A DNA stretch of 64,000 nucleotides from Phaeoceros laevis. Lineage: Eukaryota; Anthocerotophyta; Anthocerotopsida; Notothyladales. The position numbers and the translations under genes were made by a program. Each line of letters starts with the position of its first letter. Positions within the stretch are counted from its first letter, which is position 1. The notes under the pieces are model-generated. The model did no database searches. It was not told the DNA's origin and was given only the letters and a program-made list of their open reading frames with translations. Below are positions 22,494 through 34,730 of the stretch, one piece after another. Location: NCBI GenBank assembly GCA_049999765.1, contig JBNGIQ010009303.1, positions 179,550-243,549 on the forward strand, written 5' to 3'.

Positions 22494-24722
22494 CTAAGTG
22501 TACGTCTCATGTTTCACGCGAGCCTTTAGGATGCCAGGTATTGGCGGTGATGTCGAACCTTTGTAGGAATAAGGCACTCCATAGCCAGCCCTCGGGGTGT
22601 GAGTACACGCATGTGGATACAAGTTCGGAACAGGTGATGCATCGTCCTCGTATCCACCTTCCAGGCGGTCTTCACAATCCACACGTCCAAGTCCCTCTGG
22701 ACTTCCAGCATGCTCGCAAAAACTCATGGCTTTGAGCACATATGCATCATCGTGAAGCTCAAACGGAGTACTGCAATACAAGGTAACAAAAGTGAACATG
22801 GTCAGTGGCATCCAGTGTAAGTATGCAAAACCCACCACCTATATTGAGGTACGACTGCATGGGACAGGGATCCAACACAGTTCACACATAAGACAGAACG
22901 ACGAACTAAGTTATCTTGTAAGGACGACCTACCTGTTGAAGTCGAAGTGTACGAGCTGCATATCCTCAGATATCTCCACTTCAACTGTAGCCTGAGGACG
23001 AGTCTGCAAAGCAGATGAAGAATAACATGAGGTCAAGAGTTCACAAAACAACATTCTTTGTCGGCGGTGGTGTGCACACACCAGAGCCTTTTCTACTTCA
23101 TCCTTGTCATGAGGTCAAAGCTCCTCGGTACCTGCACGAGGATGAACGGCAAGGCAACTCCTCCAGCTGGTAAGTTGCCGGTGCCATTATAAAATCTCTC
23201 ATTTCGCTGTACAAGGTTCTGAATTCCTATGATCTGCATCCAATCATATGAACAGATCAATCTCCCAAATCCAAGCTTGCCATCCCACGTTCTAGATGTT
23301 AACTGAAGACTTTCTTTCTGCAAAGATGGCACGATCAGGCTGAAAACATACCTGTTCTTCTAACTCCTGTAAGTAAGCTGCCTTTTTCTCTATCCTGCTT
23401 CTCACCCGAATTCGCTCAGCCTGCAAAGGTTGCATCCCAGTTCCCTCTTCATGGACTGATCTTGAGTAGAAACCCAGGACAGTAAAGAATTGTGCCAGTA
23501 TAAAGCACCCTATACCTTTAGTTGTTCTATGTCGTTCACGCTAGTACTGGGCAAGCCTTTCCATTGTATTTCTTTCTTCTCCTTAGAAATTATCTCCATT
23601 GCCATGAGCACATTGAGCGCATCATAGACTCGTCGTCTGATGTTCTTTTCATCATATTGTTGCTGGATTTAATAGAACAGTGAAGTAAAGAATTGTACGA
23701 AAAGGAAGAGAAACAGCGAGCTTACAAACTTGCAACTAGGACGATATCAGCTTTTAGCAAGACCCCTTGACTTCAGGAGATACAATCTACGAAATAAGGG
23801 GACAATGAAACCAAGTATACTCAGCAGGGAGGTCTGACCTGGTCAGGAGAAACCAGCATACTATCCGGATTGGTGAATTCGGCAACAAGTTCGTCTGCTA
23901 CCTGCAAGACCGACAACTCTTCAAGAGGTGAGTACCCTTAAAGATTCTGCCGACCTTTGCAAGAAGTGAGCTGTAGTGTAGCTTCGAAGCAAGACTTACC
24001 TCGTTGTAGGATGTACGTCCTTTGCTTTCAACTTTCTCGCAAACTACAGAGAAACAAGCACTTGAAAATGGTTAGGGTATCTTTACCACCTTGAAGGCAG
24101 ACGCCGTCTACTCCGGTCGCGGCTGGCATCCATGTTCACAAGTAAAGGAAAAGATCTCTACTGACCTTTCATGCTAAAATGACGAAGCCCTTTCCCCCCC
24201 TTTTCCCCTCCTGAGCGTTGTCCTCGTTTCTTTCTCCGCCTGAAATTCAACAGCCCAACCTCGCACTTCAGCCGTAATTCAGCACAAGCACTCCAATTCA
24301 TGCCCAGATATCACTCCGCAACACAAAGAAAATCTCCGAAAACAGATACAGGAGGCTCTTGAGCAGGCACAGTGTGCTAATTGCACGGGGTGCAAACAAC
24401 TGTGAACTAGCAATTCTCACCCTATCACGTCCGGAGAATCGGGATCGTCCCCTATGCCGTCCAAGTGCTGGAGCTTGGCAGCGGCGGCAGCACCGTTCCG
24501 TCCGTTGGGAGTGGTCATCGCCACATCGCTTCCTCGGGACGGAGAACCGTTGCTTTCACTATCCATTGAGGCAGCGGGGCCAGCGCTGGTTCCTGCAGGC
24601 CCTGATCCTACTAGAGCAAACTTGCCTGGCTGTGCCTTGGGCAGGCCATTGGGGTGCGCAGAAGCTCCCAAGTCTCCTGCTGCTCCAACTGCTGAGCCAA
24701 AATCTTTCCCCATCATTTCCAT
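22494..24722 (-). CDS. DP: DP protein, E2F dimerisation partner
   Basis: Nine exons on the minus strand: 24722-24421, 24239-24166, 24043-24000, 23901-23839, 23662-23516, 23420-23352, 23233-23132, 23003-22933 and 22770-22494. They total 1149 nt and encode 382 aa. DP heterodimerises with E2F to bind promoters of S-phase genes and is controlled by retinoblastoma. After a Gly/Ser-rich N-terminus comes [19 protein letters not shown]. The winged-helix DNA-binding domain follows ([43 protein letters not shown] is the E2F/DP recognition helix). Next are the coiled-coil dimerisation region ([27 protein letters not shown]) and the DP domain ([43 protein letters not shown]). All nine splice phases fit. 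Upstream in-frame codons before 24722 lack an ATG. Confidence 0.93.
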
Positions 24723-27380
24723 TCCCGTCCCAAAGACCCACAACAGTCGTAGATCCAGATCAACAACCAGGGAGTCATGGGTCAGGGCAATCCTTGGGCC
24801 TCTCTGCTCACCTCTGATGGAAAACCCCTTCCCTTTTGCCGGCACCGGATCAAGCACAGTGAACAAGGCAGCGAACTCGCAGGGTCGTTTGTTTGAATGC
24901 CACCACTGCCGAAATCCCTCCAAGTTCAGGCCACCATCTCTCTTGCCCCCTCTCTCTCTTCCCTTCCTCTCTCTTTAGCCTCTCTTTTGTCCCTGCGGCT
25001 GCTATTCTATCCTTCCCCTCGTGAACCCTCAACATTAGCGGCCCAATGCCTCCTTGGTTTGGCGGAGGCTCTAGTCTACTTAATCATGGTCCTTACCCTT
25101 TTTTTCCCTCTCGAGTCTCGACCGACCCTCACTGTCGTTTTAGAATCTTTACTCGTGTACGATCGTGAATCAGATTCGTGATCCTGCTTATTCAGCTTTA
25201 TTGTGAGAACGTTTCCATGCCATATATCAGTCTGAGTAAACTTTACCACATCTTGGTTAGTACCTGTGAAGAGAGCTTACTAAGCTTTGTGCAAGGGGAT
25301 GGCATTTGAGTTTGGCATCCCAGGAAAAGTAGGTGCATAGACAATCAGTTCAAAACATTTTTAACACAACAAAAAGAAACTAAGATGAAACTAAGATGCT
25401 CGGAGTCTAGGAAGGCCTATTTCAGTGTGGCCTAGGTACGTTATGATTCCAACCTTCTATGAGAGTCTGAACTTTGGGCCTTGGAGGGTCAATTTTATTG
25501 TAAGTCCATCTTTAACCATATTTACGCCAAAGAGTTATTAGGAGCTTATTTTATTTGTTTGAGATTAAGAAGAAGGAGGAATTCGCTATGTGCTCGGGAT
25601 TGAACTACATGGTAGAGATTGCAATGTTGCTGATTCCTTTGTCCAAGGAATTAGATCTAGTAAGAGTTTGGTGGTCTAAAAAAAATCCTTCCTGCAAGAA
25701 ATTAGATGTCGTAAGAGTTTGGTGGTTAAAAAAAAAAGAAACAATTGACTCTGCATATGTATAATTGAGTAAATATCTAATAAATTTCTAATTGCAAATA
25801 TAAGTACGAACATGATCTTGTCATGCTCACCTAGTTCTCAAAGTGCCACTCTTCAATAGTGGAGGGCTTGGTTGGAATAGGACATGAGTCCCCTACATAG
25901 TTTGTATGTATGAGAGATGGACTAGGGGATGTTGCTTGTCTACTATGCAGTTCTTCATGAGGCCTACAAGCGAGAAATGAAATCTTGGCCAACCTCCCCA
26001 CTCCTAGGCTTAGGGCAAAGGCTTGCAATTGGTAGTTGTTTTGACAAAAGGAAGTTTATTAATGCTCTTTGAGTACTGCAATTGTCACCAAAGTGACGAA
26101 ACGGAGCCATTTCTGTATCTCTAAGGATCGTAAAGCTACTCAATCACTCAATTGGCGTAACTCAAATAATCTAGTAAGAGTATGTAAGACCACGGACTTC
26201 TCTAATTTGAGGGGGGTTACTAAATTAGGGGCGGTGGATACCAGGCTCGCCACAAATTCGTATTCATACAGGTTTTCCCTCGGCCCATGGTGGCGCGTAC
26301 CCACCTAATTTAACAGAACAGCGACCCCACAGCCACCTCCTAACTTTCCAGGTAACATGACCCGTTTCCCCTGCCCAAGATGCTCACACCTGTACTCTAG
26401 CCCGATGCAAAACCCAAGCTGTACCTTACCTACCTTACGTGGTGAAAAAGAAAAGCGGTGATGATGCCACACGGCGAGAGGTAAATAAACCAACCCCCGA
26501 ACGAAGCAAAAAGATCTGTGACATGTCAGTCCCCGTCATCGAATGGACCGGCGAGCTACTCGAGCTGTATCCCAACGCAACCCTCGGGGACGTCGCCCAG
26601 CCCGTCGTTGCCTTCGGCCTGTGGCCCGGGGAATCCGGTAGTAAGGCGCCCGGAGAGGGACAGTCAAGTCCGGTCAAGAGGTCAGTCGGGTCACCAGGCC
26701 TGTCGGCGTGGCCTCAGGCTCAGGCTGTCGCGGAGAAAACGCGACACATATGTGTGACGGGATACTTACGCGCACCAACCACCAATTAGGGCGCGCCCGC
26801 GTACGGCCGGAGCTGCCTGCTTCTGGTGCTGCACGACTGCTGCCGTCCCGGCCCGGCCCGGCCCGCATTATTTCTGTTTTGGCCCACGGTGGCCCCACCT
26901 CATTGGCTGACTTGCTTGCATGAATGTAAGCACATCCCGCAAGGCAGGCTTGTTTATCTTTAGCTTTTGCCTGTCAGAGACGGAAGAAGCATGTTGTGGC
27001 GAACCGTGAGATGGAAAGCGGATACGGTTCCCCATACGGCGATAAGGGACGTACAGTTGGGTTACTTCTTCGTTGCTCCAGCGTTACGGTCTACCTCATC
27101 GCTTTTCTCGCCCTCTCCCGCCTCTCGGATAACCAAACTAGAGTAGGCTAGAGTCTAGACTCCAACAACCAGTACCAGTGTACAAGTACGAAGAAAAATG
27201 GCATGGGTAACCTTGCGGTTGGGTTGGAGTGAGGTCTTCATTTGAGCACCGAACCAAGCCTACTCCTTGTGAAGGAGTCCTTCATGGTGTTACATTGGTG
27301 TAGAACGGGAAGAGTGTTGTATGAAGGCAGCTCATAATTCAGGCAAAGTTTCTTATAGTATGCTTCTCATGAAATTATAG
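24723..27380. other. intergenic: DP promoter, AT-rich segment, CFAP61 promoter
   Basis: The part adjoining DP is pyrimidine-rich (CTCTCTCT near 24940-24980). 25200-26300 is AT-rich, with a 51-bp-period direct repeat near 25645 and 25696 (AATTAGAT..GTAAGAGTTTGGTGG). 26430-26940 is GC-rich and open in one plus frame, but it has no family match or splice support. The last 400 bases are presumably the CFAP61 promoter and leader. Confidence 0.4.
25645..25738. repeat. AT-rich direct repeat, period 51 bp
   Basis: AAGGAATTAGATCTAGTAAGAGTTTGGTGG and its near copy, followed in each case by an A-run, occur twice. This is probably part of decayed mobile or simple-repeat DNA. Confidence 0.6.
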
Positions 27381-30300
27381 ATGGGAACTCAGAAATTCAC
27401 AATTCGTCTGGCCACAAGTAATGATATAACCAAGGTGAATGAGGTATTCAAGACAAGAAAACCGAGTTTGCAAGCAACTTTTGGAAGATTTGATTATGGC
27501 CACTTGTTGTGAGAAACCTCATCTTTATATTTGTATGGGTTGGGAGCCTCCTATGTACTAAAATAAGCTAATATTTGCAAGACAAAAAGAAATCAATTGT
27601 ACCATGCATAGATTCTTAAGTAACTTGCATCACTTTTTTGGATGCAGGGAAGTTTGTTTGTATTCCTTGGTTGCCATTAATCATGAACAAGAAGTGGTTG
27701 GCTTTGCTATATTTGATGATGGTCCTAGTGTGCCTGGAAATGTGGCTCCAGCGAATGAGGCTAAAGCATATGAATGGGCAGTTCAGAGTGCCGTAGACCT
27801 CGGATATATGGTGAGATAAAATTTGATTCCATATGTGGAAGTTTCAGAATTTTGAAAGAAGGTTAATAATAAAATGCAATAGCATCATCCTAAAAAACTA
27901 TGGGGACACCTATTGTCTCAGCAAAGAGATGCCTGAACGGTAATAATAAAATGCAATAGCATCATCCTAAAAAACTATGGGGACACCCATTGTCTCAGCA
28001 AAGAGATGCCTAAATACATTTATCGAGTGGTTCGATGGAGGTTTTTTGCTCATCCATAATTTCCACCTAGCCATTGGAGTTTTTACTAATAGAAGGATGT
28101 TTGGTTATCTGTGCTTGTAGAGAGAAAATATACTTTGGCTAAGAATAGCTATTGCCACCTCTACAAATAAAGAGGAGGAAACCTCACAATTAAAGGCACT
28201 TATGCAAGCTGGTGTATCTATTTCTCCGAGTACTCAAGTTATTCTTCACACAAGTAACCCCTCAATGTCCATTGTAAAAAATATTTATGCATCAAAGTCT
28301 ATGGTGTTCAATAATCTCCATAATCTTGTGCTGGTGTAGGTCCACTTGATCAACATATACTTGCAGATTCATTTAAGCCTATGAGCAAAACACACGAATT
28401 CAGGATAGCCCTAAGCTCTTGTTTGAAGAGGTTGAGCTGAGATCTAACTTTTCTATTTGAACATGGTGTCACCTAATGTACAAACCATGCTTCTTACCAT
28501 GCATTGACATATCATCTTTGTATTCAGCAATGTCTTCCCACCCCTTCAAGTAAGAAGAGCCAAAGTAGAAGACTATGATGACCTTCTACCCATAATTATG
28601 CATTCTCAACAACAAGGCTATCCACTATCTCAAGTTCCCAACCTAGCAAATCCTTCAAAAGACTATTCTATTGCACGACTCATTGCAGCCCAAAACATAC
28701 ACAACTCTGTGCTGGTTGCAACAGTAAAGAATCCAACTCATTTGCAATTGACATGAAAGCCCTGAATTTTATACTGTAGCAATGCCATGAAGATATTAAT
28801 TTCTCATGGAAGTGGGGTTTTTTAGGTCGAAGGAAAACTTGTTGGTCTCATGGCATGCACAACAGTACATGACTTTGAGCCATATCAACTTAAATACAAT
28901 GTAGATGTTTATGATGCCTTGGCCATTCCAAAGGTACATATTACTAGGCCACTTGCAAGTTTTCCACTTCCACACTCAAGGCGCAACCATGTCCACTCTT
29001 GGTCAAGCTAACTTATTTTGTAATACAAATGTGAAGGTATCCAGGCGCCGCAATCGAAATCTTTATGTTCAACAAAAGACATAGATGATTTACAGCTAAA
29101 AAATGGTACTATGAATATAAAATGTGAAGATGAATTTAAGATATTCTCATAGCTTGCTCAATGATATTAATTCCCATCCATACGGCAGATTCCACATCAG
29201 AGGCAAAAAAAACGACAGATTCCACATCAGAGGCCAAAAAAACGGGATCCGAAGAACCAAGTAAGCCAGGAGAGGAACAAAAGAAAACACCACCTAAATC
29301 TAAAGGCCCTCCTCAGAAGCAAGCTAAGTTAACTCCTGCACAACAAAGGGAGGAAGAAGAGAAACAAAAAAAGGACTTGGCCTCCCTCGAGGCTAAAAAG
29401 AAAGAGCAAGAGGAGAAAATGCAGAAGGAACTCCAAGCAAAGAGGATTCTAGATGAACAACTTAGGAAGGAGCGAGCAGCTAAGAGAAAAGAGGAGGAAG
29501 AACAACTACGCATCTTCCAAAACAAACGAAGAATATCTTTACTAAATAAGCAAGTATTCTTGGTCACATTAATGTGCATTCAGGAGCAGTTCGAGAGTCG
29601 AGTGATTGATTTTCTTGAAGCTGCTTTCAAGGTGAGTGGCATAAAATAATAATAACTTGCATCACTGTCAGCTCTAGCTCATCCAACAAATATCTTGAAC
29701 GCACAACTTTCTAAAGCTGTCAGTGCTTTTGTGTATCGTGAAGCTAGAGAAGAAGGACTTCTGCATGGTGGAGTTACCATCCACATCCATATTTCTTCCT
29801 ATGTTGCACCGTTTCACAAGAATTCCGTCGAGAAATGCAAGCAAGCAGCAGCCTCCAGAATCTTCGAACTCAAACTTGGCAATCTACGTGATGCACAAGG
29901 GAGCTGTTTCGTCGGTAAGTCGAAACGTATGCAGAACAGCATCTGCTCCATTGTGTAATTTCTCAAAGGCGTCGATGCCTGCTGCTTAAAGAAGCTGGTA
30001 AAATGGCATGGAACTCAGGGTTTTGAAGTAAGGCCTGCAAAGTCGATAGATGCTACTGGGGTAGGAGAACTTGTGGAAAACTTCCATGATTGCACAAGTA
30101 TTGTTGAGGCTATTCACTATCCCAAAGAAGGATGTAAGTTCACAAATTCCTTCAACGGATGTTGTGCCCTTACAGAAACCAGAAAACAAACTAATGAAAA
30201 CCATACTCTGCAGGTATCAACATGGTGGCTACATTGTCCACGCAAATTGTTGGGTACGCTATGCTGGAAGAAGCTGCTCCTGTAGATGCCTTGCGCAGCC

Positions 30301-32659
30301 ACTTCAACCTCTCCACTTTCCTGAACCTTGAAGACCATGCTTTGGATTCTCATGCCATTATCATCCTATTCGTCATGAATCCTATTTTCAAGAACAAAAG
30401 AAGGTTCTTCCTGAGAGAAATCATGCAACAAACACGAAAGACAGTACTGTACTACCCCATGTTCCCCAACCAGGACTTGCCGGACGTGCTGGATGACTTG
30501 CTGTTGCTCTCTGGTAGGCAGCATGAGCAGATGGAACCTAGTTGCACGTGGGGAAAGACAGCCATCAAATCCACCAGAGCACTATCCCGCTCGGACGCAC
30601 TTCCTCGTCCTCAGAGGAAAACTAGTATTGCAGCTGGGCTTCTGGCAGGAGCTCCCGAGCAAAGGCCTAGCAGACTTGTTCGCGGCCAGTTTCAAGGTTT
30701 CGACTGCGCTCTGTATTTCACCACCCACAGACTCATATCCCAATATAGAGCAGTTGTGACAGCCCAGATTGTTGTTGTTGGGGCTTCTCGGACGGCAGCT
30801 GCTTTCTTGCACAAGCTGCTGGTAGATCATGACTTACAGTTCACAAACCTCACGCTCATTTCACCCAAAGGGCTGCAGGGACTCTCATCTTCAGTGTCCT
30901 CATCGTTTGACATGGATCCTGGACCAGCTGCGTCTTTTGCCAAGCTAGGTTTGGACTGTCAAGTGAATACTATAGCAGCCTCAGTTGTTCACGTGGACAG
31001 AGAGAACCGTTATGTAACTCTGTCCACGGGGTGCTATGTCCCATATGACTACCTGGTGATCACCACAGGCTTGCAAGATCAAACAAAGTCCAAGATCAAG
31101 CTGCAAGGCAAGGACAGCAGATACATTCTGCGACCTGACGACCTGGCTGTCTTACAAAGCACGTTAGGCGAAGATAAACTGGGCTCTGACGGGGAGCTTG
31201 TCATTGTGTATGGTTTCTCCCTGGAGGCCTTCAACGTCATCCACATGCTACTCAATAAAGGAATAGAAGGGAAAAGCATCATTCTAATATGTCCTGAGAC
31301 CAAGACACTCTTGGAGCTGGGAGTGTCTTGCTTTGGTGATGAATCCATTGCCAAGACAGTCCTAGGACAGGTAGAACGAGCAGGTGTAGTGTGCAAAACA
31401 AACTGGCAACTGACAAATATTGAGTTGAAAGGGGAAGACGCAAAGCTAGAAAGCTTGACATTTGTGAGTATCGTGAAGAAAGAAGAACCCATGAGTGACA
31501 ACGAGGATGATGTCATCAGCAGGAGTTCGAGATCAACCAAAAGCTCCATGTCGACCACTCCAGACGGTCCACCTCCCGAGATTTACGTCCAAGCTTGCAC
31601 AATGCTGGTCACCTGTGACAAAAGACATGTAGACTATCCTCTATTTCAGGCTATAAATCAGGTTGACCTCTTCTCAACCCATCATGGTGGTCAGGACTTC
31701 TCAGCAATCAACCATGAACTTGAGTTTCTCACCTCACTGCACACCTCGTACAGGCGAATATTATCTACGATGGTCGGATTGTGGTGGATGGAAAATTTCA
31801 GACAGTTGACTCCAACATCCTTGCAGCAGGCAGTGTGAGCAAATTTAGCCGCCATTGTGGAGATGTTCCAAAACTCGAGCACAATAACTCCATTGAAGTG
31901 GGTGAGGCCTTGGCAGGTTCCATCGTCTCCATGTTGTCTCACCACATTCCATCTCCAGCCATTGTTTGCCCCAGCTTGCAAGCAGAGTCTTCAAGGCCAA
32001 CACAGCAAAGCTCGGAATGTCCATACAAGTGGCCCAGGTCATCTGCCCCAACCATCTCTCTGGGTAAAGGTGTGGGTGGACTTGTTCCCGGAGGACTGTG
32101 GTACTTCTGCATAACCCTGCCACACTGCTTCTTGAGGCGGTGGGATATCGACAAATGCCAGACCAGTTTGGTTTCAGAGGTTGGTGGCTGCTTTTTCCGC
32201 CTGGATGTGCTGGAAACGAACGACGTGGGCAGGATTGTTTCCTGCGGAGCAAAAAGGCTTGATGCATGGAAGATGGCCCGGATTGTTGGCCTATCAGAAT
32301 ACATGCTCGCACTGCTGGTGAAGAGGTGGAGTTCCTGTCTACTTCGTCTGTGATTGCCAGTTTTCTTTGTGAGATATTCTGCTCGTGCAGCAACTCCTGC
32401 GCCGTCCTTCACTGACCAAACGACATTGCACCTGTATTGCAGAGAACCGCCAGTGGAAAATGTGCTACAAGCTCTTCTACAGCCGTGGGCAGCAGCGCTC
32501 TTTCATGACAAGTTCTTGCCTTCCTACGATCAGCTCCTGCTCCAACTAGCAAGCCACGACGAGCAGGATAGACGCAATATAGCACGGGTCGTACGACAAC
32601 AATTCCTGACTTTTATCAAGCAGCACAAACGCGACTTTCCCATGTACACCGACCATTGA
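27381..32659 (+). CDS. CFAP61: CFAP61, cilia- and flagella-associated (radial spoke/calmodulin-spoke complex) protein
   Basis: Twelve exons: 27381-27508, 27648-27810, 28121-28335, 28528-28723, 28826-28933, 29045-29105, 29189-29631, 29744-29914, 29992-30133, 30214-31661, 31754-32325 and 32443-32659. They total 3864 nt and encode 1287 aa (human about 1237). CFAP61 anchors radial spoke 3 and the central-pair side of motile axonemes. The N-terminus has acetyltransferase-like repeats (FTIRLATSNDITK; VVGFAIFDDGP; QVRRAKVEDYDDLLPIIMHS; VEGKLVGLMACT). A lysine/glutamate coiled-coil insert follows, then FESRVIDFLEAAF and DFCMVELPSTSIFLPML. The C-terminal half has a dinucleotide-binding fold (IVVVGASRTAAAFLHKLL; YDYLVITTGLQ; IVYGFSLEAFNVIHML) and ends with PWAAALFHDKFLPSYDQLL. 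In a plant it implies flagellated sperm. The donor of intron 10 (GTTGAC) is weak, and exon 7 could begin at 29153; otherwise phases fit throughout. Confidence 0.9.
27864..28013 (+). repeat. 77-bp tandem duplication in CFAP61 intron 2
   Basis: TAATAATAAAATGCAATAGC starts at 27864 and again at 27941. The two units differ at only a few bases, so the duplication is recent. It lies wholly within the intron between 27810 and 28121. Confidence 0.9.
29187..29246 (+). repeat. 30-bp in-frame coding duplication in CFAP61 exon 7
   Basis: Two 30-bp units starting CAGATTCCACATCAGAGGC encode the repeated peptide DSTSEAKKT at the start of the lysine-rich insert. Each unit carries an AG that could serve as the acceptor. 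Confidence 0.8.
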
Positions 32660-32716
32660 CTCTCGATGCATAACCAATAATCATCCTGGACAATTGACAG
32701 TCTGTTTGAGTGACGA

Positions 32717-34730
32717 TCAGTTATACAAGTCTTCTATGCTGCAATCTAAAAGTTTATCAAGATCTTCTTCGAGGTCCCAGCCAACCGCTTTGGCAACATA
32801 AGCGTGGTCAGCATCAGCAGGATTTTCCCTGCAAGGCTTGGTCGAGTTCGCATCATCAACCTGCTTGCCCTCTCTTACTCTGCCCACTTCTGATTGGACT
32901 GAACACGAACTGGGGACGATCTCCCGGGGCGCTGGGGTAAATGACATTGGTACCCGGGCTGTGCCACCATATTCAGTGGCAGCTCCGTGCTTTATACCTG
33001 TCACACAATATGGAGCTGAGGTATATTCTGGTGTGGAACCTCACCTATTGACTGTGTGCGCACCTGAGCTGCTGTAAACAGAGTACAGATAAGATTTCAC
33101 CTGTGACAGAACTTGCTTGAGAAGGTTTCCCACAAGACTGTGTCTCTTTCCAAGGAGTATCCATGCCCTCCTTCAGGACCTGTTCACAGAAACAGACACG
33201 GTTTAAGAAAGCTTCGTGCCATAGTGTGTCTGCAACCAAAAACCCTGTCCACAACACATAATATGGTTGTCCCATTGGAGCAAGTATCCCAGCGTTTCAG
33301 CCATCGGTGCGTGGAAGAACCTGGACGACATTTGTTGCAGTTATGCTGATGAGTCGTGCTGTATCATTAGGGCGAAAGATGGGCACCTGTTTACCATCGC
33401 AGCAGTTTGCTTGGCTCCTCAGACAATTGCCTGAGAGAGGTAAGCAGGGCGGCAGCGTCTATAAGACAATAACGAGCTGACGGCCCTCACAGAACGAATT
33501 GACCATAGCTGGTCAGGTGCAAATCTTCCATAATCCAAAACTTACGTTCTGAAGGAGAATGATGGCTCCAGATTCAATACGTTCGGCATATTTCTGCACC
33601 GCAAGCACCGATTTGTGTATGGTACCATTGATTCTACCAGTTGGATCCTGGAACATCCATCATTGGAACACATAAATGCCTGAAAAAAACATGGCAAAAA
33701 GATGCTGATGGGGGCCTTCTGAAGAAAAGCATACTTCCAGGGTAACAAATGCACCGCCATAACCATCCAAAGTGAGGGCCACAATCCTGGCAACAAACTG
33801 CATGGGGAAAGACGACGGGATGAGAAACTTTCATGTTATCTCCAGTCAGCTAAGCTGGTATTGCATCACAGACTCATTAGTAGCGAGACATAGCGAAGGC
33901 CAAAGCTCTAGGCAAACAGAAATGATCACCTTAGACACGGGCCCCTCAAAGCCAGAGGCTTTAATATCGCTGACTGTGGCCCTCTCACCTGCGCGCCTAG
34001 TAACGGCATCTACAGCACGAAACCACGGCTCTTCCGTGAATCTAGTCTCTTCAATGCCGGATTTTCCTTGCTCAAAAACTCTGTAGTCCTTCTTTCGATT
34101 AGGAAAGACTTGACGGGACCGAACAAGCTCCCCAGCGTTTAGTGCCTTTTGAACTAATCCTCCTGGACCTGGAATGACGTACGGAAGGACCTGTGGTGGT
34201 GGCGATCCCACATTCGACTCACGGAGTTCCTCTAGCAGAGGTGATTCGCAGGCCTTATCTAGAACCTTCTCAGCGTCTACACAGTGATGCACAAGGCTCC
34301 TAACTCTGTCTTCAGAATCCTCAAGACACGGAATGCCTTCCAAGCTACTGTATCGCCAGTTCATCTGAGATATCGGTGCTACCTCGTTCTGCATTCCACC
34401 ACCACGCCCAGCCTCGACTGTGACCTTCCTTTTGGCTCCAGCACCATTCGTCGCCTTTAACGAGCTGCATTGTGGTCCACCACTGGAGTCAGGCCGGTCA
34501 AACTGACGCAGTCCTGGAGTGGATAGTACAAGACCAGCGGGTTTCTCCAAGTTCCCGAGGGTGGGAGCAACTTGTTCAATCTGTGAGCCGGGCCTGACAG
34601 ATGATGGAGCAGCAACGGGCGAGGTAGGCAGGTCACTCGCAGTAGCAACCGGAGCCTTGTACAAAGTTTCTTCCAGAAACTGCAAGATCTCCGTATCATC
34701 TATCTCAAGCGCATCTTCACTTGCAGCCAT
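32717..34730 (-). CDS. HROB: HROB-like homologous recombination OB-fold protein
   Basis: Six exons: 34730-33930, 33797-33735, 33647-33546, 33386-33321, 33179-33101 and 32997-32717. They total 1392 nt and encode 463 aa. HROB recruits and activates the MCM8-MCM9 helicase during repair synthesis and meiosis. The acidic N-terminus (ALEIDDTEILQFLEE) resembles the plant family start. A conserved linker YVIPGPGGLVQKAL follows. The OB-fold is split over exons 2-4 (FVARIVALTLDGYGGAFVTL; EDPTGRINGTIHKSVL; ESGAIILLQN; VPIFRPNDTARLISITATNVVQ). The tail ends in an acidic motif (WDLEEDLDKLLDCSIEDL). ATG 34730 is preferred over non-ATG upstream codons. The donor of exon 4 (GTTCTT) is weak; if it is not used, the protein stops at 33297 after LPRTDG. 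The stop lies 57 bp from that of CFAP61 (convergent). Confidence 0.85.

Noticed and set aside
26439-26789. 116-aa plus frame starting near MVKKKSGDD
   Set aside because: Starts with GTG, no splice or family evidence; GC-rich chance frame upstream of CFAP61.
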